This document shows, piece by piece, positions 8,363-17,488 of a DNA stretch of 64,000 nucleotides. Made by a program: the position numbers and the translations under genes. The stretch's first letter is position 1. The number at the start of each line of letters is the position of its first letter. The notes under the pieces were generated by a model that searched no databases, was not told where the DNA came from, and saw nothing but the letters and a program-made list of their open reading frames with translations. This stretch comes from Anaerolineae bacterium (GTDB lineage Bacteria; Chloroflexota; Anaerolineae; Caldilineales; Caldilineaceae): the NCBI GenBank assembly GCA_030432295.1, contig JAUIHI010000033.1, positions 1-64,000 of the forward strand, written 5' to 3'.

Positions 8363-8416
8363 TGGATATTCAGTAGTGAGCGCGACCGCGTGCCACTGCC
8401 AAATATGAGACCAGTG

Positions 8417-8485
8417 AAAAACCGAGCTTTTAGCGAAAGTGACCGGGAATTCCAGGGGTGAGTCGGTCTTACAAACTCGGTTTTT
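8417..8485. terminator. Convergent inverted repeat between mvk and nagA
   Basis: AAAAACCGAG at 8417-8426 pairs perfectly with CTCGGTTTTT at 8476-8485 across 49 bases. It lies between convergent genes (mvk plus, nagA minus). Each arm ends in a T-run on the strand it would terminate, so it could serve in both directions. The large loop makes it weaker than a classical hairpin. Confidence 0.4.
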
Positions 8486-8514
8486 AACCTTTTTGCAATG
8501 AAGCCAAATATCTA

Positions 8515-9729
8515 TTACCCAATAGCCAATCTCCCCTCCTCACCCTCGCGCAGATAGACAACCCGCCCCTCCACAATCGTTGCCACCACTTCCAGCCTGT
8601 CATCCAACACCACCAAATCGGCCCGATAGCCGGATGCGATAATGCCGTATTCGCTGTCGATACCCAGCGCGACTGCGGGGGTGCGACTGGTGACAGGCCA
8701 CGCCTTTTCCAGGGGCCAGCCGGTGGCGGCCAGGAAGTGGCGCAGGGCAGAGTCCATCGTCAGAATCGACCCGGCCAGAGTGCCGTCGGCCAGCCTACAC
8801 TGACCATCCCGCACAAAGACGGGCTGCCCGCCCAATTCGGACTCGCCGTCGGGCAGACCCGTGGCCCGGATGGCGTCGGTGATGAGCAGCAGGCGATCCG
8901 GCCCTTTGCAGCGGGCGAGAACGTTCATCGCCGCGGGGTGGACGTGGACGGTATCGGCGATGAGTTGGGCGAAGATGCGGTCGTCAGTCAGAACAGCGCC
9001 GACCACCCCTGGCTGGCGGTGGTGCAGGCCGGTCATTGCGTTGAAGGTGTGGGTGGCCTGGCTGATGCCCCGGTCAAAGCTGGCGATGGCCTGTTCATAG
9101 CTGGCTGCGCTGTGGCCGATAATCACCCGCACGCCCGCGGCCAGGGCCGCGTCGATCAGCGCGTCCGCGCCCGGCTCTTCCGGGGCCAGGGTGATGAGCT
9201 TTACGGGACCGGCGGCCAGCAGTTCGCCAAATTCGGCCAGATTGGCCGGGCGGATGTTCTCTTTGGCCTGTGCGCCGGGGAAGCGGGGGCTGATGTACGG
9301 CCCTTCCAGATGGACGCCGAGGATGGCCGCGCCGGGTAGTGGGGCGGTTCTAGCCGTGGCCAGGGCCGCGGTGACGTTTTGGACTGCGGCCAGGGTGGGC
9401 AGCGGGGGCGCGGTCATTGTGGTGGGGGTGAAGCCGGTGACGCCGTGCCGGGCCAGGAAGCGGCTGATGGCGGGCAGACTCTCCGGGGTGGCGTCCATTG
9501 TGTCGTGGCCCGCGCTGCCGTGGATGTGGAGATCGATAAAGCCGGGCAGGACCACACAGCCGCTGGCGTCGAAATGGGCTGTGTCGGCTGGGGGATTGTC
9601 AATGGCTTCGCCGACAATTCGCCCGTCTGCCAAAGCCAGGCTGCCTGCGACGAAGCGGCCAGGCTCCCCAGGGAAGGGATAGCGGGCGTGCCGGATGAGG
9701 AATGTTTGGGTTCGGCTCGGTTCAGCCAT
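8515..9729 (-). CDS. nagA: N-acetylglucosamine-6-phosphate deacetylase
   Basis: 404 residues. NagA removes the acetyl group from GlcNAc-6-phosphate in amino-sugar catabolism and cell-wall recycling, in the cytoplasm. Amidohydrolase motifs in order: LPGFIDLHIHGSAGHDTMDA (metal-binding HxH), GVHLEGPYISP (metal Glu), IIGHSAASYEQ (His), ATHTFNAMTGLHHRQPG (His and substrate loop), and LLITDAIRATGLPDG (catalytic Asp). I start at ATG 9729, which gives the expected MAEPSRTQTF opening. The open frame continues upstream, but that part lies in another frame of the histidine kinase. The start overlaps the kinase stop by 8 bases, suggesting co-translation, although no functional link is obvious. Confidence 0.92.
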   Translation of the reverse strand: MAEPSRTQTFLIRHARYPFPGEPGRFVAGSLALADGRIVGEAIDNPPADTAHFDASGCVVLPGFIDLHIHGSAGHDTMDATPESLPAISRFLARHGVTGFTPTTMTAPPLPTLAAVQNVTAALATARTAPLPGAAILGVHLEGPYISPRFPGAQAKENIRPANLAEFGELLAAGPVKLITLAPEEPGADALIDAALAAGVRVIIGHSAASYEQAIASFDRGISQATHTFNAMTGLHHRQPGVVGAVLTDDRIFAQLIADTVHVHPAAMNVLARCKGPDRLLLITDAIRATGLPDGESELGGQPVFVRDGQCRLADGTLAGSILTMDSALRHFLAATGWPLEKAWPVTSRTPAVALGIDSEYGIIASGYRADLVVLDDRLEVVATIVEGRVVYLREGEEGRLAIG

Positions 9730-10849
9730 TCTGTACGTCTCCGATCGGTCGGGGTAACCACAAAGTGAAGGCGCTGCCCTGGCCCACTTCGCTCTCGATC
9801 TGCAAATAGCCGCCGTGCAGGCGTGCCACTGTATTGACCAGCGCCAGTCCCAGCCCGGCACCGGGTGCAACTCGATTGCCCCGGTCGATCTGGGCAAAGG
9901 GGTTGCGCAGTGCGGCCAGTTCCTGGGCCGGGATACCTCTGCCGTCATCCGCCACCTGCAATCCCAAATAGCCTTCGATAGCGACGACCGACAGATCGAT
10001 CCGGGAGGATTTCTCCCGGCGGTAGTAGATCGCGTTTTCGATGAGCCGCTCGATCGCGATTCGCACATAGGCCGGTTCGGCCAGAATCGATGTGTGGTCC
10101 ATTTCGGATGTCAATGAGAAGTTGAGACCCGCCTTTCTGGCCTCACTGTCGAAGTGCTGGGCCAACTCGGCCAATAGCACCAATGTGTCGACAGCGGTGA
10201 CGGAATCGGGCAATTCCTGGCGGTGCTGCATATCGGCCAAAAGCAGAAACTTCTCGATCATATCTTGCAGCCGTCGGCCACCTTCCAAAATGGCCGCGGC
10301 GGAGGAGCGCAGGGTTTCGATGTCCACACTCTCTGGCGGACTTTCGGCCAGAAGTTCTGCATAGCCCAGGATAAATGTCAGGGGTGTGCGAAATTCGTGT
10401 TGCAGGGCGCTGACGATCTCTGAGCGCAGCCGATCCACCTGCTTTTCTGCCTGGGAGATCGCGTACTCTTCCCGTCGCAACACATTGGAAATTGCCAGCA
10501 GCAGGTCCTGGGAATCCACGGGCTTGATCAGATAGTCTTCGATGCCAATCCGTTTGGCCTGGCGTCTATCCTGGGCCGACGAGCGAGCGGTGAGAAAGAT
10601 AAAGGGGACTGTACGTAGCTGTTCGTCGGAGCGGGTGTGCTGCAAGAGCGCATATCCGTCCATCCGGGGCATCATAATATCGCAGAGTACCAGATCGGGC
10701 CGCTGTTGCTGCATGATGTCCAGCCCTTCAACGCCGTCGCTGGCCGTGAGTACGTGGAAGTCGCTCATTTCCAGAATGTCGCAGATGGCGGAGTTCATGG
10801 CCTGGTTGTCTTCGACAACAAGAATCGTCTTTGTGCGGCCTGAATTCAT
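9722..10849 (-). CDS. Response-regulator/histidine-kinase fusion (REC-HisKA-HATPase)
   Basis: 375 residues, soluble. The N-terminal receiver domain (about 8-125) reads ILVVEDNQAM, LVLCDIMMPRMDG with the phospho-acceptor Asp, FLTAR and YLIKPVD. A coiled linker leads to HisKA with VSALQHEFRTPLTFILGY (phospho-His). HATPase_c follows, with ERLIENAIYYRRE (N box), VADDGRGIPA (G1) and GAGLGLALV (G2). The order REC then kinase suggests that an upstream kinase controls this one. The candidate is the 1427-residue sensor kinase ending 60 bases upstream on the same strand. There is no DNA-binding output domain. Its stop overlaps nagA. Confidence 0.9.
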   Translation of the reverse strand: MNSGRTKTILVVEDNQAMNSAICDILEMSDFHVLTASDGVEGLDIMQQQRPDLVLCDIMMPRMDGYALLQHTRSDEQLRTVPFIFLTARSSAQDRRQAKRIGIEDYLIKPVDSQDLLLAISNVLRREEYAISQAEKQVDRLRSEIVSALQHEFRTPLTFILGYAELLAESPPESVDIETLRSSAAAILEGGRRLQDMIEKFLLLADMQHRQELPDSVTAVDTLVLLAELAQHFDSEARKAGLNFSLTSEMDHTSILAEPAYVRIAIERLIENAIYYRREKSSRIDLSVVAIEGYLGLQVADDGRGIPAQELAALRNPFAQIDRGNRVAPGAGLGLALVNTVARLHGGYLQIESEVGQGSAFTLWLPRPIGDVQNG

Positions 10850-10909
10850 TGCAGTTTCTCCTGCCCGTTGTTTTTTGCTGTGGGGGGCTGTACGACGCAG
10901 CGGGTAATG

Positions 10910-13900
10910 CTATCTTCTGGCTGGTTTCACTTTTGCCTGGGGAAACCAGGCGGAAACGGTTGTGCCGACATTGAGCGTGCTTTCCACCTCGACCCGACCC
11001 CTATGGGCCTGGGCTATGTCTTTGACAATCGACAAGCCCAGACCGGTTCCCGAAATCTGGGCGTCCCTCACCCGTTGGCCCCGGTAGAAGCGGTCAAAAA
11101 TCGAAGGGATTTCGTCGGCTGGAATGCCGACCCCCGTGTCCCGCACAACGATGCCTGCTTCCTGAATGCCTGCTTCCTGCTGGGCGTTCGTCTCCAGGGC
11201 CAGTTCCACCCGACCACCGGCCGGGGTATAGTGGATGGCATTGGTGACCAGATTGGCAGTAAGCTGTTGCAGATGGCCCAGGCTGCCCTGGATGAAAAGG
11301 GGCAGGGGGCCGGGCTGATAGACAAATTCCAGTCCGGCGGCCCGGGCTTGCTCCTGGAATCGGTCGACGATAGCTTCTGCCAATTCGTGCAAAGCGACAA
11401 TTGTGAACTTTTCTGTCGGGGTATCCCAGGCATCCAGCGCGGATAGTTGGAGGATCGATTCGATGAGCGTGCGCAATTGTTCGGTTTCGTTCTGCACCAC
11501 CTGCATATAGTGCGCTCGCCGCTCTGGGCGTCCCCTGTCCAGCAATTCCAGATGGAGTTTGATATTTGTGAGCGGTGTGCGCAACTCGTGGCTTACATTT
11601 GTCACAAAATCTGACTTTAGCTGGTCCAGTTCCAACAGGCGCAGATTGGCCTGGGCCAGGTCTGCGGTGCGTTCAGTCACCCGCTGTTCCAACCCCTCTA
11701 AAATCATCGTCCGGTGTAGAGATGTGCCGGCAATCTCGGCAATCGCGGTGAAGAGGCGCAGGTCTGCCTGGCTAAATGTGCGGTTGGTTTCGGAATTGAT
11801 TACGGCGAGGACGCCCACCACTTCTTCTTTGCGACGGAGGGGGGCAAAAATGGCCGAGACAAACTGAATTCCTTCCTTTTCCAAATCGAGCAGTGTGGGT
11901 CTGTGGGCAAACGAATCGGAAACCAGGTTTGCTGAGAGATAGGGCTGACCGGTGGTAAAAACACGGCCTGCGATAGAATCCGTATACCCGAAAGGGATTT
12001 CGGGTATGTGCTCACCAAGTCCCGCATGGGCAATCATTTCCAGATACTCTCCGCTTGCATGGGGGACGAATACATACCCCCGATCCGCCTGGAAAATCTG
12101 CAAAGCATTGGACAAAAGAGTCTCAACGATCTGCGCCCGACCCTCTACTCTGCGCAAGGCGCTGGAGAGTTCGATCAGTTTGGAGAGTTCATCGGTTCGC
12201 AGGCTGCTCTGCTGCAAAAGTTCGAGCTTCTCTGCGCTCATCGCCACCCCATCAGCCACTTGGGGCAGCAAGTGATGGATCGACTGGTGTGGCTCCATTC
12301 GATTATGCCAAAGCAGTTGGATGTGGCCCAGAATGCGGTTGCGGGTTTGCAGAGGCAGGGCAATGTAGGCGCTGTAGCCCTGGCTGGCCCACGCTTGATC
12401 CACGGGTAGCTGAGCTACTGGATCCGTGTCCGCTGCAATGTGGCTTTGGCCCTGGCGCAATGAGTGGATGGCGGCACTCTCGTCGAAATGATAAGAATGG
12501 GCTGTGCTTTGCTCGGTCTCCGATTCGTCGGTCCATATAGAGCGGACGGCATAGACCTGCTCTTCATCTTCCTGGTAGAGGCCTATCTCAATCGCGGCCG
12601 GGCCGAAGAGTCTATGCACCCCAAGGGCAACTGTTTTCTGAATTTCGGCAAGAGAGGTGGCTCCATTCAGCCCGCGCATCATTTTGCTGACTTCCTGCTG
12701 CTCGGATGCAGCCCGCTGGCTGTCTTGCAGCAGATGGGCATTGACAAGGGTGACTGCCACCTGATTGGCAAATGCCTGGGCCAGGGATGCCTCCCGTTCT
12801 CCATAGCTGCCCACCTGTAGACTGTCCAGGGTGATATACCCCAGCATCTCTCCCCGGTGGAGCAGTGGCACGCCCATCCAGCCTCGGGTGGTAGACGTAC
12901 CACCCCAGCCGGAAAACCAGGGGACGGTCTGCATATCATCAAAGACGAGTGTCTTTTCCTCCCGTTGAATCCGTGCAAAGAACGTGTTGTCCGCGGGTAT
13001 GGATTTGCCCATCACTTCCTCGGCATTGGGCAGCCCCCGTTCGGCCACCGCGTAGAGTTCCTTCCCCTGCAAGAGCAATACACTGGCACTGTCGTAGGGA
13101 ACCACCCGCTGTAATCGTTCCAACAAAATGTTCAGAATCTGTTCCAAACGCAGGTCCAGGGTGACAGCGCTGGTGGCGTTGCGCAACATTTCTGCTTCTT
13201 GGTGGCCTTTGCGTTCTGCGGCAAAGAGCCGGGCATTTTGCAGGGCCAGTGCGACAGGGAAAGCAATGGATTGGAGCAGAGGCAGGTAGGCGTGGCTGAA
13301 TGTGTCCAGTTTGGCGCTTCCCAAGACAAGCGCGCCCACCATTTCATTGCGGGCCATCAGGGGGATTGCTGCCACGGAGCGGACAACCAGATTTATATCC
13401 GTCACCCATACCCACCGCGGGTCTTCATACACATTCGGGACAAGGACAGGGCGGCGCATCTCGAATGCCGCACCCACCACACCGACCCCTGGCCGCAAAT
13501 AGGGCTGTCCGGGCAATTTCGTCACCACATCAGGCGGATGGTTTTTGGTGGCGAGCAACTGCAAGAGTTCCTCTCCCCGTTCGACCACATAAATCTCGCC
13601 ATGACAATCGTCAAAGGCCGCTGTGATCAGTTCCAGCGCTTTGTCGGCCACGGATTGGATTTCCAGCGTCGCCACAAGGCTCTGGCTTAATTTGTAGAGG
13701 AGTTCCAGATTCTGCTTGTCGACCCTCAATTCCACGGCCAGACGGGCCTTCTCTACGGCAATGGCTGCCTGGTCTGCAAAAGCCTGGGCCACCTCGCCAT
13801 CCCGCTGGCTGAATCCGCCCACCTGATCGCTGTCAACGGTGATGATACCAATCGATTTTCCGTTGACCACAAGCGGCAATCCCATCCAGCCCCGGATATA

Positions 13901-15193
13901 CGCCAGTTCCCCCACCTGGTCAAAGCGGGCGTCCTGGTGTACATCTTCCAGAATAATCAGTGCTTGCGAATGAATAATCTCCTCATGAAGCAGATTCCCG
14001 ACAAATAGATGGCGTTGTCCCCACAGGTCCAGGGCTTTGGGATGATTGACTGCCCCCACCAACAGCAGCCCATCTCTTTCTATCAGAAAGATACTGGCGC
14101 TGACAAGAGGAACCATCGCTGCAAGATTGACGAGAATCTGATCGAAGACCTCCACCAGTTCCGGGGAGGCAATCTCTCTTTCTCGCAACCCAAGCCCGTC
14201 TATAACACCCGTATGCTCCGGCAGATGAATTTCTCCCCTGTCCAGGGCTTGTCCAATCTGGTCGGTGATGGCATCCATCAGCATCAGTTCCTGGCGGTGG
14301 TAGATACGGCCCGCCGGTGCCAGCAGACACAACGCACCCGCGCGTTCACCCGTCGCGTACACAATCGGTGCTACCGCGTGATGGCGAAAAAGAGGGATCG
14401 CCTGGCTAGGGTCATTGCCAGCCAAATCACCAGTTATATCGTCAGTTTCGTGGGCAATGGCAGGGACCAAATCTCTCACCGCAATCAGCCAGGGACAATC
14501 GAGACTGTTGGATGCGCAGAGGTCGGTGGAGAGACAGGCGGCTTCATGACAGGGGCATTCCTCGATACCTTTCCCCAGGATAGTTTCGTGTAACACCTCT
14601 TGCCAGGGGCCAAAAACAATCGGGAACGATGACGTCCCCCGTTCGTCACTCAGCATCAGCCAGCCCCCTGGCATTTCAAACAGATTCTGACAGATGGCAA
14701 AAATGTTTGACCAGACGCTTTCATCCCGGGCGCTGAAGGCAATCGTATGGGAGACTTCATCGGCTACCTTTGCCAGCGCGCGACGCAGTAGAAAGTTTTC
14801 CGGGTCGCCCTCGTTGCTCATCACCAGAACGCCTGATGGCTTCGCCTGATTGTCGTAGACGACGACGAGTTGAATCTCGACCTGGAAGAAGCGATCCCCG
14901 CCACAACGCAAGGCTACATCAAAGGTTGCCTTTCCCAATGCCAGCAGATCGTTAAACCCCCCCTGGAGCAGAGGCGGCTCTGTCGATTGCAGAAAATAGG
15001 TGAAATGTCGCCCAATCACCTGGGAACTCTGAAAATCGAGGAGTCGGAGTGCTGCCCGGTTGACCGCGCGTACAGTTCCATCCAGCGCCAGGATGACCAG
15101 CGCGCTGGGCAGATAGTCCATCCAATCCGCTGGCAGATCGGCAGGTGACTCTTGGGTTAGGGCAATGGGTTCGGGCAACATTGATCGTTCCAT
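10910..15193 (-). CDS. Giant multi-GAF sensor histidine kinase
   Basis: 1427 residues, no membrane segment. Domains in order: PAS (about 25-125, LPSALVILALDGTVRAVNRA), six GAF-like domains (about 150-320, 345-485, 505-660, 675-830, 845-1000, 1010-1175), HisKA (FVTNVSHELRTPLTNIKLHL) and HATPase_c (LVTNAIHYTPAGG, VRDTGVGIPADEI, GTGLGLSIV). The first GAF carries five cysteines and a histidine within 21 residues (Cys213, 215, 220, 226, 233; His216), a possible metal or Fe-S ligand set. No receiver or output domain is fused; the REC-kinase 60 bases downstream is the likely partner. ATG 15193 is chosen over the adjacent TTG 15196. It begins 15 bases after glgB. Ligands of the GAF domains are unknown. 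Confidence 0.9.
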   Translation of the reverse strand: MERSMLPEPIALTQESPADLPADWMDYLPSALVILALDGTVRAVNRAALRLLDFQSSQVIGRHFTYFLQSTEPPLLQGGFNDLLALGKATFDVALRCGGDRFFQVEIQLVVVYDNQAKPSGVLVMSNEGDPENFLLRRALAKVADEVSHTIAFSARDESVWSNIFAICQNLFEMPGGWLMLSDERGTSSFPIVFGPWQEVLHETILGKGIEECPCHEAACLSTDLCASNSLDCPWLIAVRDLVPAIAHETDDITGDLAGNDPSQAIPLFRHHAVAPIVYATGERAGALCLLAPAGRIYHRQELMLMDAITDQIGQALDRGEIHLPEHTGVIDGLGLREREIASPELVEVFDQILVNLAAMVPLVSASIFLIERDGLLLVGAVNHPKALDLWGQRHLFVGNLLHEEIIHSQALIILEDVHQDARFDQVGELAYIRGWMGLPLVVNGKSIGIITVDSDQVGGFSQRDGEVAQAFADQAAIAVEKARLAVELRVDKQNLELLYKLSQSLVATLEIQSVADKALELITAAFDDCHGEIYVVERGEELLQLLATKNHPPDVVTKLPGQPYLRPGVGVVGAAFEMRRPVLVPNVYEDPRWVWVTDINLVVRSVAAIPLMARNEMVGALVLGSAKLDTFSHAYLPLLQSIAFPVALALQNARLFAAERKGHQEAEMLRNATSAVTLDLRLEQILNILLERLQRVVPYDSASVLLLQGKELYAVAERGLPNAEEVMGKSIPADNTFFARIQREEKTLVFDDMQTVPWFSGWGGTSTTRGWMGVPLLHRGEMLGYITLDSLQVGSYGEREASLAQAFANQVAVTLVNAHLLQDSQRAASEQQEVSKMMRGLNGATSLAEIQKTVALGVHRLFGPAAIEIGLYQEDEEQVYAVRSIWTDESETEQSTAHSYHFDESAAIHSLRQGQSHIAADTDPVAQLPVDQAWASQGYSAYIALPLQTRNRILGHIQLLWHNRMEPHQSIHHLLPQVADGVAMSAEKLELLQQSSLRTDELSKLIELSSALRRVEGRAQIVETLLSNALQIFQADRGYVFVPHASGEYLEMIAHAGLGEHIPEIPFGYTDSIAGRVFTTGQPYLSANLVSDSFAHRPTLLDLEKEGIQFVSAIFAPLRRKEEVVGVLAVINSETNRTFSQADLRLFTAIAEIAGTSLHRTMILEGLEQRVTERTADLAQANLRLLELDQLKSDFVTNVSHELRTPLTNIKLHLELLDRGRPERRAHYMQVVQNETEQLRTLIESILQLSALDAWDTPTEKFTIVALHELAEAIVDRFQEQARAAGLEFVYQPGPLPLFIQGSLGHLQQLTANLVTNAIHYTPAGGRVELALETNAQQEAGIQEAGIVVRDTGVGIPADEIPSIFDRFYRGQRVRDAQISGTGLGLSIVKDIAQAHRGRVEVESTLNVGTTVSAWFPQAKVKPARR

Positions 15194-15208
15194 CAAATTG
15201 TCTGCCGG

Positions 15209-17419
15209 CTAGGGCTGACGCTGCACAAAAATCACGCCGAGAGGGGGCAGGTTGAAGGGGGCCGAATGGGAGCCGCTTTGCCAGGCAGTCGCTTCGGCCA
15301 CAATTTCCGATGGATTGCCCACGCCGCTGCCGCCGTACTTCACCGCGTCGCTGTTGAGGATTTCCCTATAGACGCCGGGGCCGGGCAGCCCCACCCGGTA
15401 GCCCATGCGGGGCACAGGGGTAAAGTTGCAGATGACAATCACCGAATCGTCCCGGTCCGCGGCCATGCGCCGGAAGCTGAGAATTGAGTTGTCCACGTCG
15501 TGGAGGTCGATCCACTCGAAGCCCTGCCAACTGGCGTCCACTTCGTGTAGCGCCTTCTCTTCCCGGTAGAGCCGGTTCAGGTCCGCCACATACTGCTGCA
15601 ACTGGCCGTGTTTGGGATGGCCCAACAGATGCCAGTCCAGACTTTGGGCCTCGTTCCACTCCCGCCACTGGCCGAACTCGCCGCCCATAAAGAGCAGCTT
15701 CTTGCCTGGGTGGCCGGTCATATAGCCGTAGAGCGCGCGCAGATTGGCGAATTTCTGCCAGTGGTCGCCGGGCATTTTGTCCAGCATCGAGTGCTTCAGA
15801 TGTACCACTTCGTCGTGGCTGAAGGGCAGCACAAAATTCTCGGAGAAGGCGTAGATCAGACTGAAAGTGACCAGATGGTGGCTGTAGCGCCGGTAGATCG
15901 GGTCCTGTTCAAAATACTCCAGAATGTCGTGCATCCAGCCCATATTCCACTTGTAATCGAAGCCCAGCCCGCCCGTATAGGTGGGGCGGGAGACCATCGG
16001 CCAGGAGGTGCTCTCCTCGGCGATGGTAATCGCGCCGGGCGCGTATTCGTGTACCGCGTCGTTGAACTTGCGGATAAAGTCGATGGCTTCCAGATTTTCC
16101 CGTCCGCCGTAGCGGTTGGGCAGCCACTCGCCCCCCTCCCGGTCGTAGTCCAGATAGAGCATCGACGCCACCGCGTCCACGCGCAGACCGTCGATGTGAT
16201 ATTTTTGCAGCCAGAAGAGGGCGCTGGACAGGAGGAAATTGCGTACTTCGTTGCGGCCAAAGTTGAAGATTTTTGTGCCCCAGCCTTTGTGCTCGCCGAC
16301 CCGCGGGTCTTCGTGCTCATAGAGATGGGTTCCGTCGAAGAAGCCCAGGCCGTGGCTGTCTTTGGGGAAATGGGCGGGAACCCAATCGAGCAGGACGCCG
16401 ATGTCGTGCTGGTGGCAATAGTCCACAAAATAGTGGAAATCGTCGGGTGTGCCAAAGCGGCTGGTGGGCGCGAAATAGCCAGTGACCTGATAACCCCAGG
16501 AGCCGTCGTAGGGGTGTTCGGTGATGGGCAGCAGTTCGATGTGGGTGTAGCCGACTTCCTGCGCGTGGGCCACCAACTGGTGGGCCAACTCCCGGTAGCC
16601 GACAAAGCCGTTGTCCTCCGGTCCCCGCTTCCAACTGCCCAGATGGACTTCGTAGATGTTGATGGGCTGGTCGATGGCCTGTTTGGCCCCCCGACTTTCC
16701 ATCCATTCCGCGTCGTGCCAGGGCAGGTTGTCGATGTCCCAGACAATCGAAGCCGTGGCCGGACGTTTCTGAGAAGCAAAGCCGTAGGGGTCGGTTTTGT
16801 CGGCTTTGTAGCCCAGCAACCGGGATTTGACCGAATATTTGTACTCTGTGCCCAGGGGCAGATTGGGCAAAAAGAGTTCCCACACGCCGCCGGGCCGATG
16901 GCGCATCACATCCACCCGGTCGTCCCAGAAGTTGAAGGGGCCGATGACGCTCACCCGCTCGGCGTTGGGCGCCCAGACTGCAAACTGCACGCCGTCCACC
17001 CCGTCCACTGTGCGGGGATGCGCGCCCAGCTTCTCAAAGCTGCGCAGAAACTGCCCCTCGCCGTGGAGGTGCAGGTCGAAGTCGGTCAGCCATTCGGTCT
17101 GGAAGCGATAGGGGTCTTCGATCTCGTGCTGGTTGCCGGCGGCGTCTTCCACCAGCAGTCGATAGGCAAAGGGATTCTTGCGCCGGGAAAAGTGGGCCGC
17201 AAAGAGACCGCCGGGATGGATGCGTTCCAGCGCGGTTGTCCGCCCGGTCTTCACATCCAGCAGAGAGACGGCCACATCCAGCGGGCGGAAGGCACGCACG
17301 ATCAGCGAATCCTTGCCGTTATTTTGCACAGTCTGCATTCCCAGCACCTCGAAGGGCGCGCTGTGATAGCCGCCCACCAGTGCTTCCATTTCCTCGTTCG
17401 TCAATTCCCGTTGCGCCAC
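15209..17419 (-). CDS. glgB: 1,4-alpha-glucan branching enzyme
   Basis: 736 residues, full-length GlgB with N-terminal and CBM48 domains. It creates alpha-1,6 branches in glycogen. The N-terminal module is visible in [10 protein letters not shown] and [14 protein letters not shown], and CBM48 in [20 protein letters not shown]. The GH13 barrel has [44 protein letters not shown] (nucleophile Asp), [11 protein letters not shown] (acid/base Glu) and [10 protein letters not shown] (transition-state Asp). The start is GTG 17419, preceded by AGGAGAACAGC, a good Shine-Dalgarno at seven bases. The glycogen-synthase-like glycosyltransferase lies just upstream on the same strand, so the two probably form a glycogen synthesis unit. 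Confidence 0.95.
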   Translation of the reverse strand: MAQRELTNEEMEALVGGYHSAPFEVLGMQTVQNNGKDSLIVRAFRPLDVAVSLLDVKTGRTTALERIHPGGLFAAHFSRRKNPFAYRLLVEDAAGNQHEIEDPYRFQTEWLTDFDLHLHGEGQFLRSFEKLGAHPRTVDGVDGVQFAVWAPNAERVSVIGPFNFWDDRVDVMRHRPGGVWELFLPNLPLGTEYKYSVKSRLLGYKADKTDPYGFASQKRPATASIVWDIDNLPWHDAEWMESRGAKQAIDQPINIYEVHLGSWKRGPEDNGFVGYRELAHQLVAHAQEVGYTHIELLPITEHPYDGSWGYQVTGYFAPTSRFGTPDDFHYFVDYCHQHDIGVLLDWVPAHFPKDSHGLGFFDGTHLYEHEDPRVGEHKGWGTKIFNFGRNEVRNFLLSSALFWLQKYHIDGLRVDAVASMLYLDYDREGGEWLPNRYGGRENLEAIDFIRKFNDAVHEYAPGAITIAEESTSWPMVSRPTYTGGLGFDYKWNMGWMHDILEYFEQDPIYRRYSHHLVTFSLIYAFSENFVLPFSHDEVVHLKHSMLDKMPGDHWQKFANLRALYGYMTGHPGKKLLFMGGEFGQWREWNEAQSLDWHLLGHPKHGQLQQYVADLNRLYREEKALHEVDASWQGFEWIDLHDVDNSILSFRRMAADRDDSVIVICNFTPVPRMGYRVGLPGPGVYREILNSDAVKYGGSGVGNPSEIVAEATAWQSGSHSAPFNLPPLGVIFVQRQP

Positions 17420-17433
17420 GCTGTTCTCCTATC

Positions 17434-17488
17434 GTAACACAAGCTGTTAGCTTGCGGTTGGGGTGCGCAAGCTAGCAGCTTGCGTTAC
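17434..17488. repeat. Inverted repeat overlapping the 3' end of the glycosyltransferase gene
   Basis: Two 23-base arms (17434-17456 and 17466-17488) are inverted copies matching at 21 positions, with a 9-base loop. Each arm reads like GTAAC(G/A)CAAGCTG(C/T)TAGC. The right arm is translated as the last residues of the glycosyltransferase (V-T-Q-A-A-S-L-R). A hairpin without a T-run, so it looks like an interspersed repeat unit and not a terminator. Confidence 0.8.

Noticed and set aside
9730-10068. N-terminal extension of nagA
   Set aside because: It is a shadow frame of the REC-kinase; family homology starts at MAEPSRTQ.
15608-17437. Long plus-strand open frame of about 600 codons opposite glgB
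   Set aside because: It is the antisense shadow of a well-recognised enzyme, with no homology or ribosome-binding site.
17434-17488. Intrinsic terminator between the glycosyltransferase and glgB
   Set aside because: The hairpin has no U-run and lies in the gene end; it looks like an interspersed repeat.
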